From the NCBI GenBank assembly GCA_003452735.1, contig DMNL01000175.1:1-59222 (forward strand): a stretch of DNA of 59,222 nt, written 5' to 3'. Position numbers and translations under genes: made by a program. The DNA comes from Spirochaetaceae bacterium. Lineage in GTDB: Bacteria; Spirochaetota; Spirochaetia; Treponematales; Rectinemataceae. This document shows, piece by piece, positions 34,833-42,993 of this stretch (its first letter is position 1; every line of letters starts with the position of its first letter). The notes under the pieces were generated by a model that saw nothing but the letters and a program-made list of their open reading frames with translations, made no database searches and had not been told where the DNA came from.

Positions 34833-37082
34833 ATGAAAAGAAGACTCATAACATCGGCTCTTCCCTACGTTAATAATGTTCCTCATCTTGGCAATCTGAT
34901 TCAGGTATTATCTGCAGATGTATTTGCTAGATTCTGTAGACTTCGTGGATATGAGACTCTCTATGTCTGTGGTACCGATGAATATGGCACTGCGACTGAG
35001 ACAAAAGCTCTCGAGGAAAAAGTAAGTCCGCGTGAGCTCTGTGATAGGTTTTATGAAATTCATCGCGATATCTATGAATGGTTTGAAATATCTTTTGATA
35101 CTTTTGGTAGAACATCGACTCCAGAGCACACAGAGATCACACAATCCATATTTTTCGATCTAGACAAAAACGGTTACATCTCAAGCCAATCCATAGATCA
35201 ACTCTATTGCGATACCTGTGGACGTTTTCTTGCTGATCGGTATGTAAGAGGAACCTGTCCCTATTGTGGTTATGAAGGAGCCCGTGGTGACCAATGTGAG
35301 ATGTGCGGGAAACTGCTCGACCCAATGGAACTTCTGAGCCCTAAATGCATAAGTTGCGGTGGTACTCCAAGACCACGCTCGACCAAACATCTATATCTGG
35401 ATCTCCCTGCTATACTCCCTAAGCTAGAAGCCTGGATGAAAGAAGCAAGTGTAAGAGGTTTTTGGGCAAATAATGCAATCCAGATGACGCAGGCATGGAT
35501 ACGGGATGGGCTGCATCCACGCGCTATTACTAGGGATCTAAAGTGGGGGATTCCCGTGCCCAAAGAGGGATTCAAAGATAAGGTCTTCTATGTCTGGTTC
35601 GATGCGCCTATCGGCTATATTTCAATGACAGCAAGATTAGCAAAGGAAAAGGGGTTCGACTGGAAGAGTTGGTGGCAGAAGCCCGATGAAGTAGAGCTTT
35701 TTCAGTTCATTGGTAAAGATAATATTCCATTCCATACTGTCATTTTCCCTTCTAGCCTTTTGGGTACTGGAAAGAACTGGACCATGCTTCATCATATGTC
35801 AAGTACAGAATATCTCAATTATGAAGCTGGTAAGTTTTCCAAATCCAAAGGTATTGGCGTTTTCGGAAATGATGCTATGAATACTGGAATTCCTGCAGAT
35901 ATATGGCGTTTCTATATATTTTGGAATAGACCTGAGACTTCAGATTATACGTTCACATGGACTGATTTCCAAGAAAAGGTAAATGGAGAGCTTATAGGAA
36001 ATCTCGGAAATCTTGTAAATAGAACGCTTACATTTATTTCGCGGTATTACAGTGGAATTATCCCCGAGGGGACCCCTGATATGGCTTTCTGGAAGGAGGT
36101 TGCCGATCGCGAACAAGAGGCTTCAGAACTTTTAGAGCGGGCTGATCTCCGAGATGCGTTTAGAACTATCTTTTCCATAGCAGATTTGGCAAATAAGCGT
36201 TTCCAGTATGAAGAGCCTTGGAAAGCTAGAATAGACAATCCTCAAAAAGCCAGCTCACTTATGCGTGATCTATGCTATGTGCTGAAAGACCTAGCAATAA
36301 TGACTTATCCTTATATGCCAAGCACGGCTAAAAGACTCGCATCTTTTTTAGGAATAGAAATAGGACAAGGGAAACTTGGTTGGGCTGATCTTGGTTTAAA
36401 AGGAGAGTTTCAAAGAATAAAAAAACACGAGGTTCTTTTTAATAAGCTCGAAGATGAGCTGATAGCTTCCCTTCGTGTACAATATTCAGGCTCCCAAAAA
36501 GAAAGAGAAGAAAAAGAAGAACAAAATCGTAAAAATGAGGGAAAGCTACCAGCTTCTATAGAAAAAAATCAGAACAATCGATTTGATCAAATAATAGACC
36601 TACGCGTTGCTCGGATTATAAAGATTGAGCGACATCCTAAAGCCGACAAACTATATATAGAGACCCTAGACGATGGCAGTGGTTCAGAAAGGGTAATAAT
36701 CTCAGGACTAGTGCCTTTCTATAGAGAAGATGAACTACTTGGCAAAAATATTGTCCTTGTTAACAACTTAAAGCCAGCAAAATTGCGTGGAATTGAAAGT
36801 GCCGGCATGCTTCTCGCAGCTTCGACCAAAAGCCTAGAGGGAAATGAAATCGTCGAAGTATTGACTGCTCCAAATGCAAAGCCTGGCGAAAGAGTGTTAC
36901 TAGAAGGAAGTAGTATTGAAAATCTAGAAGAGACTATATCCAAAGAGAACATCGATATTGAAACATTTTTAACAATCCCTTTATATGCAAAAGATGGCTA
37001 TGCTTGGTCAGAAGGTCAACGCCTTATGGTTCGTGGCGAGCCCATAAGGCTCGAAAAAGTTATGGATGGAAAAATTGGCTGA
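34833..37082 (+). CDS. metG: Methionyl-tRNA synthetase with C-terminal tRNA-binding domain
   Basis: 749 residues from ATG 34833; the frame is open upstream only to a TTG at 34785. HIGH-type motif ALPYVNNVPHLGN, a four-knuckle zinc insertion (CDTCG, CPYCG, CEMCG, CISCG at about 125-200), KFSKS (KMSKS-type) near 340, the anticodon domain, a charged linker, and a C-terminal Trbp111/EMAP-like domain (IDLRVARIIKIERHPKADKL). It charges tRNA-Met. Complete and of usual length for the dimeric form. Confidence 0.96.
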   Translation: MKRRLITSALPYVNNVPHLGNLIQVLSADVFARFCRLRGYETLYVCGTDEYGTATETKALEEKVSPRELCDRFYEIHRDIYEWFEISFDTFGRTSTPEHTEITQSIFFDLDKNGYISSQSIDQLYCDTCGRFLADRYVRGTCPYCGYEGARGDQCEMCGKLLDPMELLSPKCISCGGTPRPRSTKHLYLDLPAILPKLEAWMKEASVRGFWANNAIQMTQAWIRDGLHPRAITRDLKWGIPVPKEGFKDKVFYVWFDAPIGYISMTARLAKEKGFDWKSWWQKPDEVELFQFIGKDNIPFHTVIFPSSLLGTGKNWTMLHHMSSTEYLNYEAGKFSKSKGIGVFGNDAMNTGIPADIWRFYIFWNRPETSDYTFTWTDFQEKVNGELIGNLGNLVNRTLTFISRYYSGIIPEGTPDMAFWKEVADREQEASELLERADLRDAFRTIFSIADLANKRFQYEEPWKARIDNPQKASSLMRDLCYVLKDLAIMTYPYMPSTAKRLASFLGIEIGQGKLGWADLGLKGEFQRIKKHEVLFNKLEDELIASLRVQYSGSQKEREEKEEQNRKNEGKLPASIEKNQNNRFDQIIDLRVARIIKIERHPKADKLYIETLDDGSGSERVIISGLVPFYREDELLGKNIVLVNNLKPAKLRGIESAGMLLAASTKSLEGNEIVEVLTAPNAKPGERVLLEGSSIENLEETISKENIDIETFLTIPLYAKDGYAWSEGQRLMVRGEPIRLEKVMDGKIG

Positions 37083-37120
37083 GTAAAGAACCAATAACCG
37101 AGATTTTAGTGCAGAGTGCT

Positions 37121-38383
37121 ATGGATGTTCTACCGAAAATAGAAATAAGCCCCATTCTATCAGCAATGGATTGTATGCCTGAATGCCATGAGCAGGGCTT
37201 CTTACAATCCAAATTTTGGGGACTTTTCAAGGCTCGCACCGGATGGCAAGCCTATTCATGTACATATTCTTTCTATGATAAGGATTTGAGTGGTAGGATC
37301 CTTGTTTTAAAAAGGAAATTTGCAAAACTTTTTTCTTTTCTTTATGTTCCTTTTGGAGCAGGAGAATTGAGTTCTATCTCAAAGCGATGGAATGCTCTAT
37401 CGGCGCTTGGACGAGCTCTGGGTGAATCTTTTGGCGGTACCGATGTTTTCATACGTTTTGATTTGCCATGGGAACGAGATAAAGCATTAGCAAAAAATAA
37501 AGAAGAAGAAGAAAAGCTTGATATAGAGAGCACTCTTGGATTTCGTATTCCTGGCTTATATAAAGGCACCGATGTTCAGGTGCCAGATACAGTTATCTTA
37601 GACTTGCAGGGCGAAGAAGAACAAATTCTTGCTAGAATGAAGCCTAAATGGCGCTATAATATAAGACTATCACAAAAAAAAGCCATTTCCGTAGAAGATG
37701 AAGGTATTTCTAGTTTGCCATTATTTATGTCTTTATATAAAGAGACAGCCAAGCGAGATAGAATAGCTATTCATCCAGAGAGCTACTATAAGACTTTATT
37801 TGAAACAAGCTCTGAAATCGCAGAAGCAGCTCGAGCAAATTCTATTGCTACGATAACGCCTCATCTGTCTCTATATGTTGCTCGGCATAAAGAAGAGGTA
37901 CTTGCAAGTATTATTGTCCTGCATTTTGGAGACACTTCAACCTATCTCTACGGTGCATCTTCGAGCAAGAAACGCAATCTAATGCCAACCTATGCATTGC
38001 AATGGCAAGCCATTCTAGATGCAAAGAGATCTGGGGCAAAAAAATATGATTTCTTTGGTATACCGCCTGATGATAAAGATGATTCTCATCCTATGGCTGG
38101 ACTCTATCTCTTTAAGACAGGATTTGGAGGTAATATAATACATCGCTATGGAGCTTATGATATCAGTCTTAGACCTCTTCTTTATTCTGTCTTCAGAACA
38201 GCAGAAAAAACGCGCAGCCTTTGGCATAAAAAGATAAAAAAAACTTTGAATAAAAAGACAGTTAGACTATCTGATGAGACTATGAAAAGGTTAACAATAA
38301 AGAAGGTACAAAAAAGTCAGGAATCCGAAGAGGATGCTTCTTTAAGCTCCGATTCAGAAAACACGAAACCTTCGAATCCATAA
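37121..38383 (+). CDS. FemAB-family peptidoglycan interpeptide-bridge aminoacyltransferase-like protein
   Basis: About 420 residues from ATG 37121 (GTG 37109 is also possible; ribosome site weak). The core has the FemAB/FemX GNAT-like features: QGFLQSKFWGLFKARTGWQA at the start, MKPKWRYNIRLSQKK, and the YALQWQAILDAKRSGAKKYD plus YLFKTGFGG end. These enzymes add amino acids from aminoacyl-tRNA to lipid II stem peptides. The C-terminus is an extra Lys-rich then Ser/Glu-rich tail (about 370-420) whose last 67 bases run antisense into the AMMECR1 gene. Substrate unknown. Confidence 0.78.
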   Translation: MDVLPKIEISPILSAMDCMPECHEQGFLQSKFWGLFKARTGWQAYSCTYSFYDKDLSGRILVLKRKFAKLFSFLYVPFGAGELSSISKRWNALSALGRALGESFGGTDVFIRFDLPWERDKALAKNKEEEEKLDIESTLGFRIPGLYKGTDVQVPDTVILDLQGEEEQILARMKPKWRYNIRLSQKKAISVEDEGISSLPLFMSLYKETAKRDRIAIHPESYYKTLFETSSEIAEAARANSIATITPHLSLYVARHKEEVLASIIVLHFGDTSTYLYGASSSKKRNLMPTYALQWQAILDAKRSGAKKYDFFGIPPDDKDDSHPMAGLYLFKTGFGGNIIHRYGAYDISLRPLLYSVFRTAEKTRSLWHKKIKKTLNKKTVRLSDETMKRLTIKKVQKSQESEEDASLSSDSENTKPSNP

Positions 38384-38889
38384 AGTTGCGAAAGAGGAGA
38401 TTTCCACATATCAGAAGGAAGGCCTGCTTTCCAGCAAAGCTGCTCTAGGAAAGTCTCTTTATCCCATCCAAATTCTATTGGAACTTGTGGAAGCAATATT
38501 CCTGATCTTCCATGAGCAGAGATGAGAAGACCGTGTTTCCCTATCACAATTTCCTCTGGAGAGATTGGGTATAAGGGAGAGAGCAGAGTGATTTCAATCT
38601 CGATCAAGGGTAATTCTTCCTTTTTCAAGGGCGGAAAACGCGGGTCTTCGAATGCAGCGGCAAGAGCCATTTGTTTTATAGTTTTTGTTAAATCAGCATC
38701 ACTCTGTATTCTGCCGATACAACCCCTAAGCGATCCATTTTTTCTCAATGTGACAAAAGCTCCACATTTTAGAGATTTAGATAGGAGCGGAGGCTCGACT
38801 TCTTCTTCGCCTTTTAACGACGCATTAATTGTGAGGCGTGCATAATTCAATAGTTTCTTTTGATCTTCTAGAGATATTGTAAATTCCAT
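38317..38889 (-). CDS. amrA: AMMECR1-domain protein (AmmeMemoRadiSam system protein A)
   Basis: 190 residues, ATG preceded by AGAGGTG. The conserved LRGCIG motif, the FEDPRFPPL stretch and IEIEITLLSPLYPI are diagnostic of AMMECR1. The fold is known but its reaction is not; it commonly occurs with Memo-like and radical-SAM partners. The Memo-like gene lies 3 bases upstream, so they form an operon. The radical-SAM third member is not in this neighbourhood. The 3' end overlaps the convergent FemAB-like gene. Confidence 0.88.
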   Translation of the reverse strand: MEFTISLEDQKKLLNYARLTINASLKGEEEVEPPLLSKSLKCGAFVTLRKNGSLRGCIGRIQSDADLTKTIKQMALAAAFEDPRFPPLKKEELPLIEIEITLLSPLYPISPEEIVIGKHGLLISAHGRSGILLPQVPIEFGWDKETFLEQLCWKAGLPSDMWKSPLSQLYGFEGFVFSESELKEASSSDS

Positions 38890-38892
38890 AAT

Positions 38893-39714
38893 TCACCTCT
38901 TAAAATCTATTGCTCCATAGCCTACAACTAGCTCATCACAGTACTCTCTATGTTTCGAAGAATTATCATAATCCAGTAATTCTGCCCTTGCTTTTGGAAA
39001 TGCAACTCTGAAAGCTCGAATAACTGCTTCTCCGCAAAAAGAATTACAGCAAGATTCTGCTTCAACATGAAATTCAGCAATAGGTCTAGAAAGAGAATCG
39101 ACGAATTCCTTAGAAAGCGAATCACATTTTTCTGGAGAATCGCTTACTGCAAGGTTTGAAGATAGTACAAAGATAACCTGATTCCCAATATAATTGCTTA
39201 TTTCTTCAAATAATCTTGTGGCAGTCTCAATAGTCGAGGGATTCTTACCCGATATAATACAAGGCAATATTGGGACCCCTGGGAAAAAACGAGATGCAAA
39301 TGGTAATTGAAGCTCTATCGAATGCTCTTCCAAATGTGGTAGATCGTTTTTCTTTAACATCGTTACCTTTGTAAGGAGATAATCTCTAAGGTTCGAATCA
39401 ATATTCAAGGAAGTTCCTGGAATATCGAATTTAGTAGATTCAGGCAGAAAAACACCTTCTTCATAAGGCAGATGAGAAGGCCCCATAATCGCAATAATAG
39501 AAGGATCCGCACCCAGAATTGCACCCCACGATTCCATGCTGACTTTTCCGCTATAGAGAAAACTTCCATGGGGAGCAATAATGGCAAATGCTGGACAAGG
39601 CATTGGCTTTGCGTACATACTAAGATTGTCCATTTCGGACATTAGCATATCTGGATCAGATGGATAGAAAATTCCCGATAGCAAAGGGCTGCGCACCAGT
39701 TTTTCATCACTCAT
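38893..39714 (-). CDS. amrB: Memo-like protein (AmmeMemoRadiSam system protein B)
   Basis: 273 residues. Memo features: GIFYPSDPDML, IIAPHGSFLYSG (first metal His), GPSHLPY (second His), HLEEHSIELQLPF, and FCGEAVI (metal Cys). The usual SSDLSHY segment reads SSNLAVS here, so the Asp and His of that loop are lost. Memo proteins resemble ring-opening dioxygenases but lack a clear reaction; this divergence suggests altered chemistry. Upstream of and coupled to the AMMECR1 gene. Confidence 0.82.
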   Translation of the reverse strand: MSDEKLVRSPLLSGIFYPSDPDMLMSEMDNLSMYAKPMPCPAFAIIAPHGSFLYSGKVSMESWGAILGADPSIIAIMGPSHLPYEEGVFLPESTKFDIPGTSLNIDSNLRDYLLTKVTMLKKNDLPHLEEHSIELQLPFASRFFPGVPILPCIISGKNPSTIETATRLFEEISNYIGNQVIFVLSSNLAVSDSPEKCDSLSKEFVDSLSRPIAEFHVEAESCCNSFCGEAVIRAFRVAFPKARAELLDYDNSSKHREYCDELVVGYGAIDFKR

Positions 39715-39796
39715 TTAAATGCTCTAATCTATAAGTATATTGCTAAACCTTGAAAATGCAAGAAATGTGGATTGTAAATTTTTAAGGGAACATCGA

Positions 39797-39825
39797 TTGC
39801 TTACAGATTATCATCATATTATTAT
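39797..39825 (+). promoter_or_regulatory. Candidate promoter of the 106-aa gene
   Basis: TTGCTT (39797-39802), 17-base spacer, TATTAT (39820-39825). Predicted start about 39832, two bases before the ATG, and no ribosome site, so possibly leaderless. Confidence 0.35.
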
Positions 39826-39833
39826 TTCAACAA

Positions 39834-40154
39834 ATGGAAACAGTTTCTCAAGCACTTCTATATGAAGAAAAATTGCTTCGAAATCGCCTTCAGAGAGTCG
39901 AGAGCGAATGCGCATCGAGACCTAAGGGTAGCATTGTACTAAAACGCCGATATAACCAAGTATATGCATATCTGCAATGGAGGGATGGTAATAGAGTCTG
40001 CAGCAGATATCTAGGAAAGCCCGATTCCTGGCAATGCAGATCAATACAAGCAAAGATTACGGAAAGACGAAAATACCTGGAAGAGGCAAAAGAAATAAGA
40101 AAAAAGCTGGAAGCTACGCAGCATCTTCTAGAGGAAGTTAGAAAATTTAGTTGA
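39834..40154 (+). CDS. Small charged helical protein of unknown function
   Basis: 106 residues. An N-terminal helix (ETVSQALLYEEKLLRNRLQR), a short beta-like basic core (KGSIVLKRRYNQVYAYLQWR, then GNRVCSRYLGKP) and a C-terminal charged helix (about 68-105). The middle resembles short putative nucleic-acid-binding modules found in small accessory proteins, but I cannot name a family. Coding use matches its neighbours, and it is compactly placed before galK-like (32 bases). Confidence 0.6.
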   Translation: METVSQALLYEEKLLRNRLQRVESECASRPKGSIVLKRRYNQVYAYLQWRDGNRVCSRYLGKPDSWQCRSIQAKITERRKYLEEAKEIRKKLEATQHLLEEVRKFS

Positions 40155-40179
40155 AAATACAGCATAAATAGGATACAAT
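40151..40179 (+). promoter_or_regulatory. Strong candidate promoter of the galK-like gene
   Basis: TTGAAA (40151-40156), 17-base spacer, TACAAT (40174-40179): each hexamer matches consensus at five of six bases. Predicted start about 40186, one base before the ATG, implying a leaderless or near-leaderless mRNA. AGGA at 40170-40173 is inside the spacer/-10 and would not be transcribed. Confidence 0.5.
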
Positions 40180-40186
40180 AATCACA

Positions 40187-41335
40187 ATGAAAGATATTTT
40201 TATAATACACGAAGAAGAGTATGATACTGCTCCAGACTGTACATCAGCTGCGCCGACAATAGTTAAAATCCTAGGAGAGCACACTGATTTTACTGATGGT
40301 CTTGTGCTTTCAGCTTCTCTTTCCTTTGAAGTCCGAGTCGCTATATCTTTCAGAAAAGACAATTCGCTGCGTTTTTATGCAGCTGATTTTAATGAACGTA
40401 AACGCGCAAACGTTGCCACATTCAAGTACAAAAGAGAAGATCGCTGGGCTAATCATGTAAAAAGCGTGTGCGACTATTTTTGGCGCGTATTCAACCTTGA
40501 TCCCCGTGGTCTCAATGTGACTATTCAAAGCAATGTGCCGCTTGGACTTGGTCTAGGTATTAGTAGCGCGATAAACATGGCAACTGCACTTATCTTCAAA
40601 ACGCTATACGATCTGGACCTCAAACTAGAAGAATTGGCTTTTCATGCCTGGAAAGCTCAGAGCTTGTTCTTTGAGAAAGAATTACCTATAACAAATTATC
40701 TTGCAATTACTGCGCCCGCAGGGAGAAGTTTTTCAATCATAGACTTGCATGGGAAAAAGCGCCGCGGAGTGCAATTTTTGCCTGAACCTTGGGAAATGCT
40801 TCTAACCGATTCCAAAGTGCCGCGATCTTCTGTGGAAGCAGAGCTGGAACAGCGAATCGCAGATTGCAAAGCATGTATTTCAGTTCTTGTTCCATATCAT
40901 AACCGTTCTATCCGCGATATAGCACCACAAGAACTCGATGAACTGCTGGGAATAGTGCCTGAACGTAAGCGTAGACGATGTCTTCATGTGCTAGAAGAAG
41001 TAAGAAGAGTAGTTGAAGCGGAAGAGAGTCTTTCACGTCAGGACTATGTAGGCTTTGGTCGAATTGTAAACAAATCACATGCTTCTTTAAGAAGTCTTTA
41101 CGAAATTTCATGTCCGGAAATAGACTGGCTTACCAAGAGAGCGCTTGAGTTAGATGATGTTCTATGTTCTAGACTTGTTGGCCAAGGGTTTGGCGGGAGC
41201 ACGCTTACAATTCTCAAAAATGAAAAAAAGCAAGTCTATCGCAATAAGCTAGAAGACTATGAGAGAATATTTGGTTTCAAACCCATAATCCACGAAGTCT
41301 CGACAGGCGCAGGTCTTAGAATTCTAGAGCATTGA
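40187..41335 (+). CDS. Galactokinase-family (GHMP kinase) protein lacking catalytic residues
   Basis: 382 residues. GHMP features: GEHTDFTDG (galactokinase signature 1, about 30-38), VPLGLGLGISSA (phosphate-binding loop, about 117-128) and GQGFGGSTLTI (motif 3). The usual PGRVNLIGEH reads PTIVKILGEH, so the catalytic Arg is Ile25; the usual GIMDQ reads PITNY in a gapless alignment to E. coli GalK as I recall it, so the catalytic Asp is Asn170. It is therefore probably not an active galactokinase, though a sugar- or ATP-binding regulator is possible. surE starts 38 bases after its stop. Confidence 0.75.
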   Translation: MKDIFIIHEEEYDTAPDCTSAAPTIVKILGEHTDFTDGLVLSASLSFEVRVAISFRKDNSLRFYAADFNERKRANVATFKYKREDRWANHVKSVCDYFWRVFNLDPRGLNVTIQSNVPLGLGLGISSAINMATALIFKTLYDLDLKLEELAFHAWKAQSLFFEKELPITNYLAITAPAGRSFSIIDLHGKKRRGVQFLPEPWEMLLTDSKVPRSSVEAELEQRIADCKACISVLVPYHNRSIRDIAPQELDELLGIVPERKRRRCLHVLEEVRRVVEAEESLSRQDYVGFGRIVNKSHASLRSLYEISCPEIDWLTKRALELDDVLCSRLVGQGFGGSTLTILKNEKKQVYRNKLEDYERIFGFKPIIHEVSTGAGLRILEH

Positions 41336-41373
41336 TTCTAAGCTACCAATCTTATTCTGAAAACGGAGATTAC

Positions 41374-42135
41374 ATGAGAATCTTATTAACAAATGATGAT
41401 GGCATACAATCGGATGGCATATTTGCTCTCATCGATACAATTACTGCAATGAAAGATGCCAATGGGAAAAGTTTACACCAAGTATGGGTAGTCGCGCCTG
41501 AGCATGAACGGTCTGGCGTGAGCCATGCTATGACGTTGAAAAAGCCAGCTAAGTTGCGCAGACTTGGAGATTTCCGCTATAGCTGCTCTGGAACACCGGT
41601 AGATTGCATAATAATTGCAGGACTTGCTATTCTCCATGAAAAACCGGATCTAGTTATATCAGGGATAAATAGAGGACCGAATCTTGGCACAGATATAATT
41701 TATTCTGGAACTTGCGGCGCGGCACGTCAGGCTGCGTTGCAAGGAATCCCGGCAATTGCTGTATCATGTGCAGCCTATTGCGATAATCTTGAATATGAAG
41801 GACTAACATCTTTCCTGTCAGGCAATCTAGAAGAGCTTATAGCCTTGTGGAAGCCTGATTCATTCATCAATATTAATGGTCCTTCTACAAAATCTAGAGA
41901 TCTAAAGGCAGTATGGACTGTCCCAGGAAAGAATAAGTACATTGACAACCTTAAGTGCTTTGACGGATTGGATGGATATACTTATTGTTTTCTCACTGAA
42001 GGAGGGGAAGAGCGAACGCCTGATAATCTCTCGGATCATCATGTAATTTCTCAGGGCCATATTGCAATAAGCTTAATTGAAGTTCATCCTCGCGCATTTC
42101 ATGAGTCATCTCTAAATGGGAAATTCGTTTTTTAA
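41374..42135 (+). CDS. surE: 5'/3'-nucleotidase SurE
   Basis: 253 residues from ATG 41374, preceded by GGAG; the open frame further upstream overlaps the preceding gene and lacks family sequence. MRILLTNDDG contains the metal-binding Asp pair; SGTPVDC and ISGINRGPNLGTDIIYSGT follow. SurE is a metal-dependent phosphatase acting on nucleoside monophosphates, linked to stationary-phase survival. Normal length and motifs. Confidence 0.95.
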   Translation: MRILLTNDDGIQSDGIFALIDTITAMKDANGKSLHQVWVVAPEHERSGVSHAMTLKKPAKLRRLGDFRYSCSGTPVDCIIIAGLAILHEKPDLVISGINRGPNLGTDIIYSGTCGAARQAALQGIPAIAVSCAAYCDNLEYEGLTSFLSGNLEELIALWKPDSFININGPSTKSRDLKAVWTVPGKNKYIDNLKCFDGLDGYTYCFLTEGGEERTPDNLSDHHVISQGHIAISLIEVHPRAFHESSLNGKFVF

Positions 42136-42183
42136 CATTTAGATTCAGCTATTTTCCTGCTATTATTAATATCTTTAAAGGCC

Positions 42184-42213
42184 TTGACCAAATCATTGTC
42201 TTTCGTATATAGT
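42184..42213 (+). promoter_or_regulatory. Promoter of the tRNA-Thr/tRNA-Tyr unit
   Basis: TTGACC (42184-42189), 18-base spacer, TATAGT (42208-42213); TATATA at 42206 gives a 16-base alternative. The GC-rich GCGGTTCG just downstream resembles a stringent stable-RNA discriminator. Confidence 0.6.
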
Positions 42214-42229
42214 GCGGTTCGTTATGCAC

Positions 42230-42302
42230 GCCATCTTAGCTCAGTTGGGAGAGCGCGTGACTTGTAATCTCGAGGTCCCCGGTTCGATTCCGGGAGATGG
42301 CT
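42230..42302 (+). tRNA. tRNA-Thr (anticodon TGT)
   Basis: 73 nt cloverleaf. Acceptor GCCATCT pairs with AGATGGC; D stem GCTC/GAGC; anticodon loop CTTGTAA gives TGT, reading ACA and probably other Thr codons; T arm CCCGG-TTCGATT-CCGGG. CCA is not encoded. The anticodon stem has one mismatch (T-T). Confidence 0.95.
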
Positions 42303-42325
42303 CGAGGGACATATAGTCCATCAAT

Positions 42326-42408
42326 GGGGAGATTCCCGAGTGGTCAAAGGGGGCAGACTGTAAATCTGTTGGCTGTAGCCTTCGAAGGTTCAAATCCTTC
42401 TCTCCCCA
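42326..42408 (+). tRNA. tRNA-Tyr (anticodon GTA)
   Basis: 83 nt class II tRNA. Acceptor GGGGAGA pairs with TCTCCCC; anticodon loop CTGTAAA gives GTA; the long variable arm (TGGCTGTAGCC) is the bacterial tRNA-Tyr type; T loop TTCAAAT. A queuosine/Tgt substrate by anticodon. Lies 23 bases after tRNA-Thr in one unit. Confidence 0.95.
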
Positions 42409-42410
42409 CA

Positions 42411-42450
42411 AGGGGTTGTCCTGAGAAATGGACAGCCCCTTTTTGTTTGT
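42411..42450 (+). terminator. Rho-independent terminator of the tRNA unit
   Basis: Stem AGGGGTTGTCC (42411-42421) pairs with GGACAGCCCCT (42430-42440) with one G-U pair; loop TGAGAAAT; followed by TTTTTGTTTG. Starts 3 bases after the tRNA-Tyr gene. Confidence 0.85.
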
Positions 42451-42507
42451 TTTGCACAAAGGCTTTTTTTGATTATCTCTCTTGGCCGCCTACAGGATGG
42501 TGGTACT

Positions 42508-42993
42508 ATGAATCCTGAAATGCCAATAAAAAAGATCTATTTCGAATGTATGCGTTGCAATGCTTGCTGTGGCGGTCAACCTGGTTATGTGTGGCTCTCC
42601 AAGAAAGATCTTATGGCTTTAAGTGAGTATTTTGGTCTTTCTATACAGGAATTTGCATTGGCTTTCTGTAGAATGGTCGATATAGGCATAGAAATTACAT
42701 TAAGTCTAAAAGAAAAACAGAACTATGACTGCATTTTTTTAGAAAATTATGGATGCAGCGTTTATCCGGTTAGGCCGGTTCAATGCAAGACATATCCTTT
42801 TTGGGAAACAATACTAGAAAATGAGCAGAGTTGGATCGAAGAGGCTAAATATTGCCCTGGAATTGGAAAAGGCCCTCTGATATCCTCAAATACGATTTTA
42901 GATGCTTTTCTTGAGAGACGACAGAATACTCCTCTATCGATCGATGAAATTACAGCTCTGAGAGCTTTAGAGAATAAATGGGATAATCAATGA
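42508..42993 (+). CDS. YkgJ-family CxxCxxCC putative metal-binding protein
   Basis: 161 residues from ATG 42508 (GGATGGTGG upstream). The N-terminal CMRCNACCGG and the later CIFLENYGCSVYPVRPVQC define the YkgJ/UPF0153 zinc- or iron-chelating family. Reaction unknown; relatives are implicated in protein or rRNA modification. It overlaps mltG by ATGA and follows the tRNA terminator, so it heads the mltG-dnaG-rpoD cluster. Confidence 0.82.
   Translation: MNPEMPIKKIYFECMRCNACCGGQPGYVWLSKKDLMALSEYFGLSIQEFALAFCRMVDIGIEITLSLKEKQNYDCIFLENYGCSVYPVRPVQCKTYPFWETILENEQSWIEEAKYCPGIGKGPLISSNTILDAFLERRQNTPLSIDEITALRALENKWDNQ

Noticed and set aside
42241..42518. Short ORFs across the tRNA genes
   Set aside because: They run through two well-formed tRNAs and the terminator; chance open frames.
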